DNA of 15,387 nucleotides from Elusimicrobiota bacterium (GTDB lineage Bacteria > CG03 > SLGR01 > PWQF01). Made by a program: the position numbers and the translations under genes. Positions within the stretch are counted from its first letter, which is position 1. Each line of letters begins with the position of its first letter. Positions 7,580-14,787 of the stretch are shown here, one piece after another. The stretch lies in assembly GCA_003557485.1 (NCBI GenBank), contig PWOI01000012.1, positions 1 through 15,387 on the forward strand, in the 5' to 3' direction. The notes below the pieces were generated by a model that was not told the origin of the DNA, did not search any database, and saw only the letters and a program-made list of their open reading frames with translations.

Positions 7580-8503
7580 TCACAAAACCCCGAAAAGCAG
7601 CGCAATATAGCCGGCGTAGCAGAAAAGAAGAAAACCCCCTTCATATCTGCTTATTCTCCTTCCGGCAAGCATAACCCCAAACAGCAGCAGTGTGAAGAGA
7701 AGCAGGGCAGGCGCCTGAAAAAGAGCCTCTGCGCGGTTAATGTGAATTGGATTTATTGCCGCGGAACCGCCGCCTACCAGTAAAATATTGAATATATTCG
7801 ACCCTACTATAGTACCCAGGCTTATTTCAGGAGCCTTCCTGACAGAACCGGCCACAAGTACGGCTATCTCCGGCAGAGAGGTCCCCAGTGCAATAATAGT
7901 CAGCCCTGCGGCCGCCTGTGAAATACCCAGTGCCCGGGCAAGAGCCAGGGTTCCGCTTACTGCCAGGCGCCCGCCGGCAAAAAGAGCGGAGCCTCCTAAA
8001 ATAAAAAGAAATACGGGGATAACTATAGAGTCTCCGGATACCGGTAAAGGGGCTGCTACCCGGTGTCTCTTTATGATATGAAGTATATATATGAAAAAAA
8101 AGGCAACCAGAACTAACCCTTCCGGACGGCTGAAAACCATATCGAAAGTAAAAACAACCAGCAGCAGAGACGCCCCGAGGAGATACCGGAAATCATACTT
8201 CAGTATTTCTTTATCTGCGGCAAGAGGATAGATCAAGGCTCCCAGGCCCAGGGCAAGACCTGTATTTGCAATATTGGAACCGGCCGCGTTACCAAGGGCA
8301 ACGGCGCCGGCTCCGGTAAAAGACGCTATCCAGGATACGGTCAACTCCGGAAGAGAGGTGGCGATCGCTCCAAAAGTCAGTCCGACTATAACGGAAGATA
8401 TTCCGGCAGCAGATGAAATCCTTGCGCCGCCGCGGACAAAACCTTCGGCGCCCAGCCACAGAAGAAGAAACCCTGCAATCATTACACCGAAATGAGCGGT
8501 CAT
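7580..8503 (-). CDS. CaCA family sodium/calcium-type antiporter (YrbG-like)
   Basis: A 307-residue membrane protein with about 10 hydrophobic segments and the inverted repeat typical of the Ca2+/cation antiporter superfamily. The first alpha-repeat (about 45-85) has G-A-I-A-T-S-L-P-E-L (Glu53) and G-N-A-A-G-S-N-I-A-N; the second (about 203-242) has A-L-G-T-S-L-P-E-I (Glu212) and G-T-I-V-G-S-N-I-F-N. The two glutamates are the expected cation ligands. Length matches the bacterial YrbG-type branch. The ion is not certain: Ca2+/Na+ or Ca2+/H+ exchange across the inner membrane is likely. Its ATG shares a base with the TAA of the upstream flavoprotein gene (TAATG), indicating coupled translation. 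Confidence 0.92.
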   Translation of the reverse strand: MTAHFGVMIAGFLLLWLGAEGFVRGGARISSAAGISSVIVGLTFGAIATSLPELTVSWIASFTGAGAVALGNAAGSNIANTGLALGLGALIYPLAADKEILKYDFRYLLGASLLLVVFTFDMVFSRPEGLVLVAFFFIYILHIIKRHRVAAPLPVSGDSIVIPVFLFILGGSALFAGGRLAVSGTLALARALGISQAAAGLTIIALGTSLPEIAVLVAGSVRKAPEISLGTIVGSNIFNILLVGGGSAAINPIHINRAEALFQAPALLLFTLLLFGVMLAGRRISRYEGGFLLFCYAGYIALLFGVL

Positions 8504-9624
8504 TACAGAAGCCCCGCAACAAGCCGCGCTATTGCGGGAGAAGCGGTAAGGCCCGGAGAATCTATTCCCACAAGGTTTATAAATCCCTTAAGCCCGCGTC
8601 CGCTCTCCTCCCTTATGATAAAATCTTTAAATTCTTTCCCTTTTTTTAGAGATGCCCGGATACCGGAAGTATCCGGCTGAAGCTCCCGGGATTGGATAGA
8701 CGGAAAAAAGCTTTTCACAGCATCTGCAAATTTTTCTTTTTTGGATTCATCAACGGAATAATCAATATTTCTTCCCCCCAACTCCTCTGTGTCGGGACCC
8801 AGGCGGAGCCCCCTACCTAGATCCGGAGTCAGGTGTATGCCAAGCGTTGGGGAATATTTCTTAACCACAGGATAAACAAGATGCCTTATTCCGTATTTTG
8901 CAGGATCGGAGAGCCGGAAATAGCTTCCTTTAGAATACTGCAGTTCGTATCCCGACTCTTCAATATCAATTCCAACCATAGCGGCAACAGTATCGCTATT
9001 CAGTCCGGCACAATTAATTACCACGGCAGAAATATATTCAAAAATATCACCTTCGCTGCTCCTGACCTTTATTCTGTATCCTTCCGGCAGCGCCGGCTCT
9101 ATGCCAACAACCTCGCTGCCGTATACTATTTCCGCCCCGCCCCTGGAGGCGCGGGAAAGGAAATACTCCATAAGGGTATGGCTGTCAACTATTCCGGAGC
9201 GGGGTGAAAACACAGCCTCCGCACACCTTATATGAGGTTCGGCGGATTTAACCTGAGCGGAAGTGACAAGCTCAATACCGGGGACATCATTTTTAACAGC
9301 GTTTACATATAGGGAATGTAGTTCCTCACACTCTGATTTTTCAGGAGCGACTATGAATTTACCGCACTGGTCAAAGTCTATATCATTGCTGCGGCATATT
9401 GAATAAATCATATCCCTGCCTTCGGAGCACAGGGTATGTTTCAACGAGCCGTAAGGATAGTAAATAGAAGCATGCACTACTTCGCTGTTCCGGGACGAAG
9501 TTTCCATACCGAACGAAACATTTTTCTCCAGCACAAAAACTGAAGATGAAGCGGAAACGGCTTCGCCGGCAACAGCAAGGCCCGTTATTCCCGCCCCGAT
9601 TACCGTTATATCAGCTTTATCCAT
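8503..9624 (-). CDS. lhgO: L-2-hydroxyglutarate oxidase-like FAD flavoprotein
   Basis: A 373-residue FAD-dependent oxidoreductase of the DAO/LhgO group. The N-terminal Rossmann motif is G-A-G-I-T-G (10-15) with Glu33 at the end of the second strand. Family-like segments are S-S-R-N-S-E-V-V-H-A (43-52), I-N-C-A-G-L-N-S-D (203-211), L-G-I-H-L-T-P-D (261-268), L-G-P-D (275-278) and a C-terminal F-I-N-L-V-G-I-D-S-P-G-L-T-A-S block. LhgO oxidises L-2-hydroxyglutarate to 2-oxoglutarate at the membrane, passing electrons to quinone; glycerol-3-phosphate dehydrogenase-like activity is an alternative. No ribosome site is visible before the ATG, and the -10 box ends only 8 bases upstream, so the mRNA is probably leaderless. 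It is the first gene of the seven-gene operon. Confidence 0.8.
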   Translation of the reverse strand: MDKADITVIGAGITGLAVAGEAVSASSSVFVLEKNVSFGMETSSRNSEVVHASIYYPYGSLKHTLCSEGRDMIYSICRSNDIDFDQCGKFIVAPEKSECEELHSLYVNAVKNDVPGIELVTSAQVKSAEPHIRCAEAVFSPRSGIVDSHTLMEYFLSRASRGGAEIVYGSEVVGIEPALPEGYRIKVRSSEGDIFEYISAVVINCAGLNSDTVAAMVGIDIEESGYELQYSKGSYFRLSDPAKYGIRHLVYPVVKKYSPTLGIHLTPDLGRGLRLGPDTEELGGRNIDYSVDESKKEKFADAVKSFFPSIQSRELQPDTSGIRASLKKGKEFKDFIIREESGRGLKGFINLVGIDSPGLTASPAIARLVAGLL

Positions 9625-9632
9625 AATTGTTA

Positions 9633-9661
9633 ATATTAGCGGTCTGTTTTTCTTTTGTCAA
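9633..9661 (-). promoter_or_regulatory. Promoter of the seven-gene operon, leaderless type
   Basis: On the minus strand a perfect TTGACA (9656-9661), a 17-base spacer and TAATAT (9633-9638) are seen. Transcription should begin near 9625-9628, and the ATG of the flavoprotein gene is at 9622-9624, leaving 0-4 leader bases. No AGGAGG-like sequence precedes the ATG, which agrees with leaderless initiation. Confidence 0.75.
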
Positions 9662-9685
9662 CCGGCAGGCATCGTGGAATTTGTG

Positions 9686-9714
9686 TTGACTTTAAGGTAA
9701 GTATTTGCTAAAAA
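9686..9714 (+). promoter_or_regulatory. Probable promoter for the DUF47/phosphatidyltransferase operon
   Basis: TTGACT (9686-9691), a 17-base spacer and TAAAAA (9709-9714) preceded by TGC, an extended -10 motif. The expected start near 9721 leaves about 7 leader bases before the ATG at 9728. That conflicts with using the AGGG at 9717-9720 as a ribosome site, so either the mRNA is nearly leaderless or the true promoter lies slightly upstream. Confidence 0.5.
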
Positions 9715-9727
9715 TCAGGGTAAGAAA

Positions 9728-10372
9728 ATGTTTGGGAGAAAAAAAGAAAAAAAAGTAAAGGAAGCCATAAAACAGCACCTTCATGTTGTTTCAGAAACTG
9801 TTTATACTATGTATGAGTCTGTCAGGCATTATGTTGCCGGCGATATAAAGAAGTCTTCAGAACTGGCTTTCCAGACCCACCAGAACGAAAGCAGGGCCGA
9901 CGGGCTGAGGCGGTCAATAATATCCGATCTCTATACCGGGGCTTTTTTTCCTACCGTAAGGGAAGACATAATACACTACATTGCCCAACAGGACAATATA
10001 GCCGACAGGGCTGAGTCATGCTGTGATTTCATAGTGGCGCAGAGGCCTTATGTACCCGGAGAATTTGCAGATGATCTTGTTAAACTTGCCACGGGAAATA
10101 TCGAAACAATAAAACCTCTGGTAGATGCCGTTGACAACTACTTCGATGACCATAAAAAAATAAGGGAAAACATTAAACAGGTCAACACTCACGAGGAAGA
10201 ACTTGACGCCCTCGAGTGGCACCTGACCGAAAGAGTTTTCAAGTCAGAAGAACTCTCTCTGGCGCAGAAAATTCACCTGAGAGAACTGATATTCCATGTG
10301 GTGCACATATCGGACGTAACGGAAGATGCGGCCGACATGCTGGACTCGGCAGTTATAAAGAAAAGTATCTAA
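9728..10372 (+). CDS. DUF47 / PhoU-like protein
   Basis: A 214-residue, almost wholly helical protein of the DUF47 (TIGR00153-type, PhoU-like) family. It opens with a strongly basic segment, F-G-R-K-K-E-K-K, and carries the family's paired metal-ligand helices: N-E-S-R-A-D-G-L-R-R (about 56-65), Q-Q-D-N-I-A-D-R-A-E (about 86-95), H-E-E-E-L-D-A-L-E and a C-terminal H-I-S-D-V-T-E-D-A-A-D-M-L. PhoU relatives regulate phosphate uptake, and DUF47 proteins are usually next to a PiT-type phosphate transporter. No such transporter is here; the partner is a CDP-alcohol phosphatidyltransferase starting 8 bases after the stop. The role is therefore open. Confidence 0.9.
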   Translation: MFGRKKEKKVKEAIKQHLHVVSETVYTMYESVRHYVAGDIKKSSELAFQTHQNESRADGLRRSIISDLYTGAFFPTVREDIIHYIAQQDNIADRAESCCDFIVAQRPYVPGEFADDLVKLATGNIETIKPLVDAVDNYFDDHKKIRENIKQVNTHEEELDALEWHLTERVFKSEELSLAQKIHLRELIFHVVHISDVTEDAADMLDSAVIKKSI

Positions 10373-10380
10373 GGCCGGCC

Positions 10381-11214
10381 ATGCATTCCAGCACCGCCCT
10401 GAAGCGGCTTTACACAGAAGAGCCGCACCACTCATTTTTAAGGCCTGCAGCATCCGTCATTGTCCGGCTTCTTAAAAACACCCCTGTCTCCGCCAACCAG
10501 GTAACTCTGGTTTCTGCCGCCGCCGGTATTGCAGCAGGAATACTTACGGGCACGGGGCAGCCAGCAGCAGGCGGAATATTTCTTTTTGCGGCCATGGTTC
10601 TGGATTGCTCGGACGGCCAGCTTGCCCGCCTTAAGGGGCAGGATAGCCGACTTGGAAGGATCCTCGATGGAATGGCCGACTACACAACCGCCATTGCCGT
10701 ACACACGGGAATGGCCTTTTATTTGTCCCAATACTACCGGGGAGCCTGGATATGGGTGCTGGCAGCGGCTGTCTCAATGGGACTGCACTGCCTTCTTTTT
10801 GATTACAGAAAGCAGCTATTTCTTGCAAGGACTTTAAAGCAGTCAGGCGGTTTTGATTCAGTTCGAAAAGTATCAAATGATCTGAAGCAGAGCGGTTCGG
10901 AATCTGAAAAATTTTTCCTCAAAATTTACAAAATATATCTTATGATGCAGAGCGGAACTTCATCCGGCAGCAGCGAAAGCCTATACCTTGAAGAAAGGAA
11001 AAGACGTACAGAGTTCATAAAAAAGGCGGGTCCCTACATGAAAATGGCACGACTGCTCGGGCCGGCCGGTCATAATTTTCTTATTGCTTTATCCCTGATA
11101 CTTGCCTGCTGCATAAGAGAGGCCCCGTTCTTCTATGCGCTTATAATTATTTTCCCATTCAATATATTCTTTGCAGCCGCGCTTATACGCGGCCGGTCAT
11201 TTAAATCCTGGTAA
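10381..11214 (+). CDS. CDP-alcohol phosphatidyltransferase
   Basis: A 277-residue membrane enzyme that moves a phosphatidyl or similar group from a CDP-linked donor to an alcohol, as in phospholipid or inositol-phosphate synthesis. The complete signature D-x2-D-G-x2-A-R-x8-G-x3-D-x3-D is present: D75, D78, G79, A82, R83, G92, D96, D100. Hydrophobic helices lie near 40-75, 103-140 and 233-270. A hydrophilic stretch (about 145-215, rich in K, S and E) interrupts them and is longer than in simple family members. I chose the ATG at 10381 because TAAGG lies 6 bases before it; upstream extension in frame would run through the DUF47 gene. The 3' end overlaps the carbonic anhydrase gene tail-to-tail by 14 bases. 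The acceptor alcohol is unknown. Confidence 0.88.
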   Translation: MHSSTALKRLYTEEPHHSFLRPAASVIVRLLKNTPVSANQVTLVSAAAGIAAGILTGTGQPAAGGIFLFAAMVLDCSDGQLARLKGQDSRLGRILDGMADYTTAIAVHTGMAFYLSQYYRGAWIWVLAAAVSMGLHCLLFDYRKQLFLARTLKQSGGFDSVRKVSNDLKQSGSESEKFFLKIYKIYLMMQSGTSSGSSESLYLEERKRRTEFIKKAGPYMKMARLLGPAGHNFLIALSLILACCIREAPFFYALIIIFPFNIFFAAALIRGRSFKSW

Positions 11215-11809
11215 ATTCTTTTTTCTCCCAATCGTAGTTATATACAGCGCCGGCTCCTATGTCGTAGTACCATCCGTATACATTAAGCTTTCCGGCTTTA
11301 CTGCGTTCGCTGACAAACGGGTATGTCATCAGGTGTTCTATCTGCAGGAGGACATTCTCTTTTTCAATAAGGTCTTCCCGGCAATGCTCGCCGGACTTTG
11401 ACTTAACTCTTTCCCTTGCTCCGGCAGAAAGCTCCATCCATTTTGCCACATGAGTCATTTTGCCGGTGCTGCCGGGATTCATAAGCGCTCTGCATCCGCC
11501 GCAGTTTGAATGTCCGCAGACTACTATGTTTTCAACTTCAAGAGCCAGCACCGCATACTCTATTGCTGACGTGGTTGCCAGGTATTCATCCGACTCCCGC
11601 CAGTAGGGAACAAGATTCGCAATATTTCTTACTATAAAAAGCTCGCCGGGCAGGCTCTTTGTTATAAGATCAGGAAGAACTCTTGAATCAGAGCAGCATA
11701 TAAAAAGAGTATGGGGAGACTGTGACTGCTTTAACTCCTCAAAAAGTTTTTTGTTTTTACTATAATCAGAACTGCAGAATTTTTTAACGCCTTTAAATAA
11801 ATCTTTCAT
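11201..11809 (-). CDS. Beta-class carbonic anhydrase
   Basis: A 202-residue cytoplasmic zinc enzyme interconverting CO2 and bicarbonate. Zinc-site residues are all present: C-S-D-S-R gives Cys39, Asp41 and Arg43, and G-H-S-N-C-G-G-C gives His100 and Cys103. The Asp-Arg pair is the catalytic dyad of the family. E-L-F-I-V-R-N-I-A-N and S-A-I-E-Y-A-V also match. Length is normal for this class. Its ATG overlaps the stop of the methyltransferase gene by 4 bases (ATGA), so the two are cotranslated. It could supply bicarbonate for the biotin carboxylase elsewhere in this window, but the two are in different operons, so this is only an inference. Confidence 0.95.
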   Translation of the reverse strand: MKDLFKGVKKFCSSDYSKNKKLFEELKQSQSPHTLFICCSDSRVLPDLITKSLPGELFIVRNIANLVPYWRESDEYLATTSAIEYAVLALEVENIVVCGHSNCGGCRALMNPGSTGKMTHVAKWMELSAGARERVKSKSGEHCREDLIEKENVLLQIEHLMTYPFVSERSKAGKLNVYGWYYDIGAGAVYNYDWEKKEFTRI

Positions 11810-12576
11810 GGTTTCCTTTCTGCCACAACAAGCATTTCAAAATCATCTCCCGTCAGCTTGTGGCGCCGTGAAAAATCGCCCTGGCGCGCACCGAAAATAT
11901 CAATCTTTTCATACCCCAGGGTTTTAAGAAGCCAGTTTATTTCAGGGGGAATATAATACCGTTCGTTGCATTCAAGCTCCAGGGTATTGCCGTCATCATC
12001 CTCAATTGAAGTAATATTGTAATCACGGAAGGTCATTAAATCAAATGTGTTCCCACTGTAAACAGCGCCCTCCCCTTCTTTTGAAGCTTCAGTGTGAAAT
12101 TTTTCAATTGAATTAAAGAGAGGAAAAAGGCCGTTAAGAGTGGTAAATATAAATTTTCCCTTATCCTTCAGCGCTGTAGTTGCGTTTTTAAGTATGCTGT
12201 AATTCATTTCATCGGTTTCCATTAGCGGGAATCCGCCTTCGCAAAGCATCATTACAAGGTCAAATTCATTTTTGAACGGAAGGTTTCTGGCATCGTGTCT
12301 GGAAAACTCAATGTTAACCTGCGCCCGGGCAGCTTTCTGGCGGGCTCTTTCAAGCATGGACTGGGACAGGTCAATGCCGCATACTGTGTATCCTCTTGAA
12401 GCAAGCTCTATTGAATGCCTGCCGGTGCCGCACCCCAGATCAAGGATCCTTACCGATTTATCGTATCCTATTTCCTGCTCTATGAAATTGCATTCTCCGG
12501 CAGTACCTTCGGTAAAAATTTCACTGTCATATTTGCGGCCGTAATTTTCAAAAAGTTTTTCGTACCACTGTTTCAT
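11806..12576 (-). CDS. Class I SAM-dependent methyltransferase
   Basis: A 256-residue protein with a Rossmann-type methyltransferase fold. Motif I is V-R-I-L-D-L-G-C-G-T-G-R-H (42-54), followed by the acidic end of strand 2 (C-G-I-D-L-S, 66-71), then S-R-H-D-A-R-N-L-P-F (motif II region) and L-V-M-M-L-C-E-G-G-F. The C-terminal part (from about 160) is less conserved and probably determines the substrate, which I cannot name. The start is 35 bases after the 3' end of tRNA-Ser(GGA), with an AGG 8 bases before the ATG. No clear promoter lies in that gap, so the gene is likely transcribed together with the tRNA. The stop overlaps the carbonic anhydrase start. Confidence 0.9.
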   Translation of the reverse strand: MKQWYEKLFENYGRKYDSEIFTEGTAGECNFIEQEIGYDKSVRILDLGCGTGRHSIELASRGYTVCGIDLSQSMLERARQKAARAQVNIEFSRHDARNLPFKNEFDLVMMLCEGGFPLMETDEMNYSILKNATTALKDKGKFIFTTLNGLFPLFNSIEKFHTEASKEGEGAVYSGNTFDLMTFRDYNITSIEDDDGNTLELECNERYYIPPEINWLLKTLGYEKIDIFGARQGDFSRRHKLTGDDFEMLVVAERKP

Positions 12577-12610
12577 CTAATTTACCTGAAAATTTTACAG
12601 CAAAAAATTA

Positions 12611-12701
<91 letters not shown>

Positions 12702-12721
12702 GCAGATAAACCGTTAGTGCA

Positions 12722-12749
12722 ATTATAACCGGTTAGAAAATTATTTCAA
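12722..12749 (-). promoter_or_regulatory. Sigma-70-type promoter for tRNA-Ser(GGA)
   Basis: On the minus strand TTGAAA (12744-12749), a 16-base spacer and a perfect TATAAT (12722-12727) are seen. Transcription would start near 12715, about 14 bases ahead of the tRNA. The -35 box is the last two sense codons (Leu-Lys) of the AsmA-like gene. It could also drive the methyltransferase and carbonic anhydrase genes. Confidence 0.6.
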
Positions 12750-14204
12750 ACTTATTCTTATATTATCAGGGCGTCCGGAGACCCGTATCCCTATCCTGGC
12801 TCCCCTTATATGCGGATAGAAAGTAAAATCAGCGTACTCATCCCATTGAAGGGTCCCGGTACCTGTACCCCTCAGATCGGGGCCGGTTACAGAAAGACTT
12901 CTTAAAACAAAGCTGTTACTGTCAATAGCGATATCCGCTTCCGCAGTTTCAAAAAGAAATTCGCCCCGTGATGTCCTGGCAAGCCTTTCATAAAGAGACG
13001 AAAGCGCAGTAAGGTTTCTTACTTTTAAATCGCGCATATTAAGACGGCCTTCAAACGAGGTCCCGGCAGATGAGGCTCTAAAGGAACCCCTAAGCTCGCT
13101 ATAGCCACCGGAAATATATCTTTCAATATGCGGAAAAAACTCTCCTATATTTTTCAGGCTGACGTTGTCTCCCCGAATGCTGACCCCTACTGCGCCGGAC
13201 TCATCGATAGTCCCCGTACCAGAGAAGGTGTCGGGCCCTGCTTCAAAAACATACCAGTTGATTGCTGCCGTATTCCCGGCGTAAGAAATTCCTCCGCGGC
13301 TTCTGAGGCGCCTTCCGGAAGGTTTGTAAAAATTGCCATCGGATTTAATTTCAATACCGGTGAAATCCCCATTCCAGTTAATATAAAAAGAGCCGTCCTT
13401 TTGTTCTGCGTCTCCCCTGATTTCAGGGTTTCCTTCTATTTCAATGACCTCGGAAAAAAGCTCTGCAGGAAACTCTTCTATAACATACCTGAGTTCTGTA
13501 TGGGGAACTTCTGCAATATTGTTTACCGTACCTGAACCTTCCAGGCGCCCGCCGCCGCCCAATAAGGTTATTCTTTTTATATTCCCCCGGTTCCGCAAAA
13601 AGTCAATTTCTCCTTCCAACTGAACCCTTTCAAGGTAAGTTCTATTTATATCTGCCGCCGCAGATATAATAAACGCCTGGTGGAGTATGGAGGCCCTCGC
13701 ATCAAGATTAAGCCCGGTAAGTTCCAGTCTGGGAGCTCCCACATTTAAGCTGCTTTCAGAAATACTTATCTTGGTGACCGCAAACTGCAGGCTTTCTCTT
13801 TCTCTGCGGTAAGGCTGTTTAAAAAACTTCCCGATATCCTCAGCAGAAGGCAAGTTTTCAAGAGTTACATCGACCCCCTCAATAGCTGCGTTATTAAAAA
13901 TATAACGCCCCCTGAGAAGCGGAATAATTCTGAAGCCCAGCCTTACTTTACGGACTGAAATAAGGGAATCTTCTGTTTTTTCAATATCACGGGATGTTAT
14001 ATTAATGTCTTTTAAAGTCAGCTGGCCGGGGTGCAGTGAGGCGCCGGCTATATCAACCTGCATATCCAAAAAAGACGAAGCCGTCTGCTCAATAATATTT
14101 TTTATTCTGTCAGGAGAAAACATTATCCGGAATATGACTAAAGCCGCCAGTGTTAATAGAAGCAGTATCAGAACAATTACTTTAAATATTTTTTTGTTTT
14201 TCAT
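12741..14204 (-). CDS. AsmA-like membrane-anchored protein
   Basis: A 487-residue protein with one N-terminal membrane helix (about 7-27, after the basic start K-N-K-K) and a long beta-rich remainder. The opening after the helix, with an amphipathic helix I-K-N-I-I-E-Q-T-A-S-S-F-L then D-M-Q-V-D-I-A-G-A-S-L and L-T-L-K-D-I-N-I, is typical of AsmA/TamB/YhdP-type proteins, which bridge the inner and outer membranes and take part in phospholipid or protein transport to the outer membrane. Repeats of the L-x-G-x-G-T-x-x style (for example L-E-G-S-G-T, F-S-G-T-G-T, L-R-G-T-G-T) support the repetitive beta-groove fold. The gene starts 32 bases after tRNA-Ser(CGA) without a strong ribosome site. Family level is plausible; exact role is unknown. 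Confidence 0.68.
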   Translation of the reverse strand: MKNKKIFKVIVLILLLLTLAALVIFRIMFSPDRIKNIIEQTASSFLDMQVDIAGASLHPGQLTLKDINITSRDIEKTEDSLISVRKVRLGFRIIPLLRGRYIFNNAAIEGVDVTLENLPSAEDIGKFFKQPYRRERESLQFAVTKISISESSLNVGAPRLELTGLNLDARASILHQAFIISAAADINRTYLERVQLEGEIDFLRNRGNIKRITLLGGGGRLEGSGTVNNIAEVPHTELRYVIEEFPAELFSEVIEIEGNPEIRGDAEQKDGSFYINWNGDFTGIEIKSDGNFYKPSGRRLRSRGGISYAGNTAAINWYVFEAGPDTFSGTGTIDESGAVGVSIRGDNVSLKNIGEFFPHIERYISGGYSELRGSFRASSAGTSFEGRLNMRDLKVRNLTALSSLYERLARTSRGEFLFETAEADIAIDSNSFVLRSLSVTGPDLRGTGTGTLQWDEYADFTFYPHIRGARIGIRVSGRPDNIRISLK

Positions 14205-14236
14205 TATTACTTTATATCCCGATTTTATTTAAAAGA

Positions 14237-14325
14237 TGGCGGAGGGAGTAGGATTTGAACCTACGGTGCCCAAAGGACACAACGGTTTTCGAAACCGTCG
14301 CCTTAAGCCGCTCGGCCATCCCTCC
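14237..14325 (-). tRNA. trnS: tRNA-Ser (anticodon CGA)
   Basis: An 89-base tRNA with encoded CCA. The acceptor stem is GGAGGGA/TCCCTCC with discriminator G and CCA (14237-14239). The anticodon stem is ACGGT/ACCGT with loop TTCGAAA, giving CGA at 14289-14291 (reads UCG). A long variable arm (GTGTCC, TTT, GGGCAC) and T loop TTCAAAT are present. Its 5' end abuts the TGA of the upstream membrane protein gene (14326-14328) with no gap, and I see no separate promoter. Confidence 0.96.
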
Positions 14326-14787
14326 TCAGATCTGTTTTGAAAAAAGAGATCTTTCCGTTTCCTGAATCTGCAATATAGTATCACTGTCTTCTACTACTGT
14401 ATAGTTGGCATACTGAACAGCCATAAAGAAAATAATTCCAAGCAACAGTGCCAGAAATGTGCGTAGTACTCTCAGCCTTGCAAGTTGAGACAATAGTATA
14501 TAGCAGACCATTATAACCATTAAACCTGACGCAATCAGCCCGAAAGCAAATTCGCCTTCAAAAGGAAGCGTCAAAAATCCACCGATCCCATAGAAAAGCA
14601 GCAGCGGAATAAGAACCGTCTGCATCAATCTTCTTTTGAAATAAATAAAAATCCCGGCAAGCAGAAGATATATTGAAAAAGAACCAAAGAGCCAGTATAC
14701 AATAGGCATTCCGCCTCTCCAGACTATCACAGAAAAGGATATGATTCCGGAGAGAACACCCGATAAAGAAATTATTTTTCTCATCAT
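14326..14787 (-). CDS. Small multi-helix membrane protein, unrecognised
   Basis: I do not recognise this 153-residue protein. About five hydrophobic segments are visible: roughly 4-22, 27-48, 56-73, 80-98 and 108-124. A hydrophilic C-terminal tail (about 128-153, with V-V-E-D-S-D-T and a Q-E-T-E-R-S segment) follows. There are no conserved polar motifs that would suggest a transporter or enzyme. Its ATG overlaps the tadA-like stop by 4 bases (ATGA), so it is translated with that gene, and its own stop touches the 5' end of tRNA-Ser(CGA). The coupling argues that the reading frame is real. Function unknown. Confidence 0.75.
   Translation of the reverse strand: MMRKIISLSGVLSGIISFSVIVWRGGMPIVYWLFGSFSIYLLLAGIFIYFKRRLMQTVLIPLLLFYGIGGFLTLPFEGEFAFGLIASGLMVIMVCYILLSQLARLRVLRTFLALLLGIIFFMAVQYANYTVVEDSDTILQIQETERSLFSKQI

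Noticed and set aside
10216-10380. In-frame upstream extension of the phosphatidyltransferase by 55 residues
   Set aside because: It would overlap the DUF47 gene heavily with a low-complexity, non-membrane sequence, while the ATG at 10381 has a well-spaced ribosome site.
12709-12734. AACCG...CGGTT inverted repeat between the AsmA-like gene and tRNA-Ser(GGA) as a terminator
   Set aside because: The stem is 5 bases, there is no T-run, and the site overlaps a better-supported promoter -10 box.
14328-14352. AGATCT repeated as an inverted pair just before tRNA-Ser(CGA), a possible hairpin
   Set aside because: The 6-base stem with a 13-base loop is weak, lies within the coding end of the membrane protein gene and has no T-run; probably chance.
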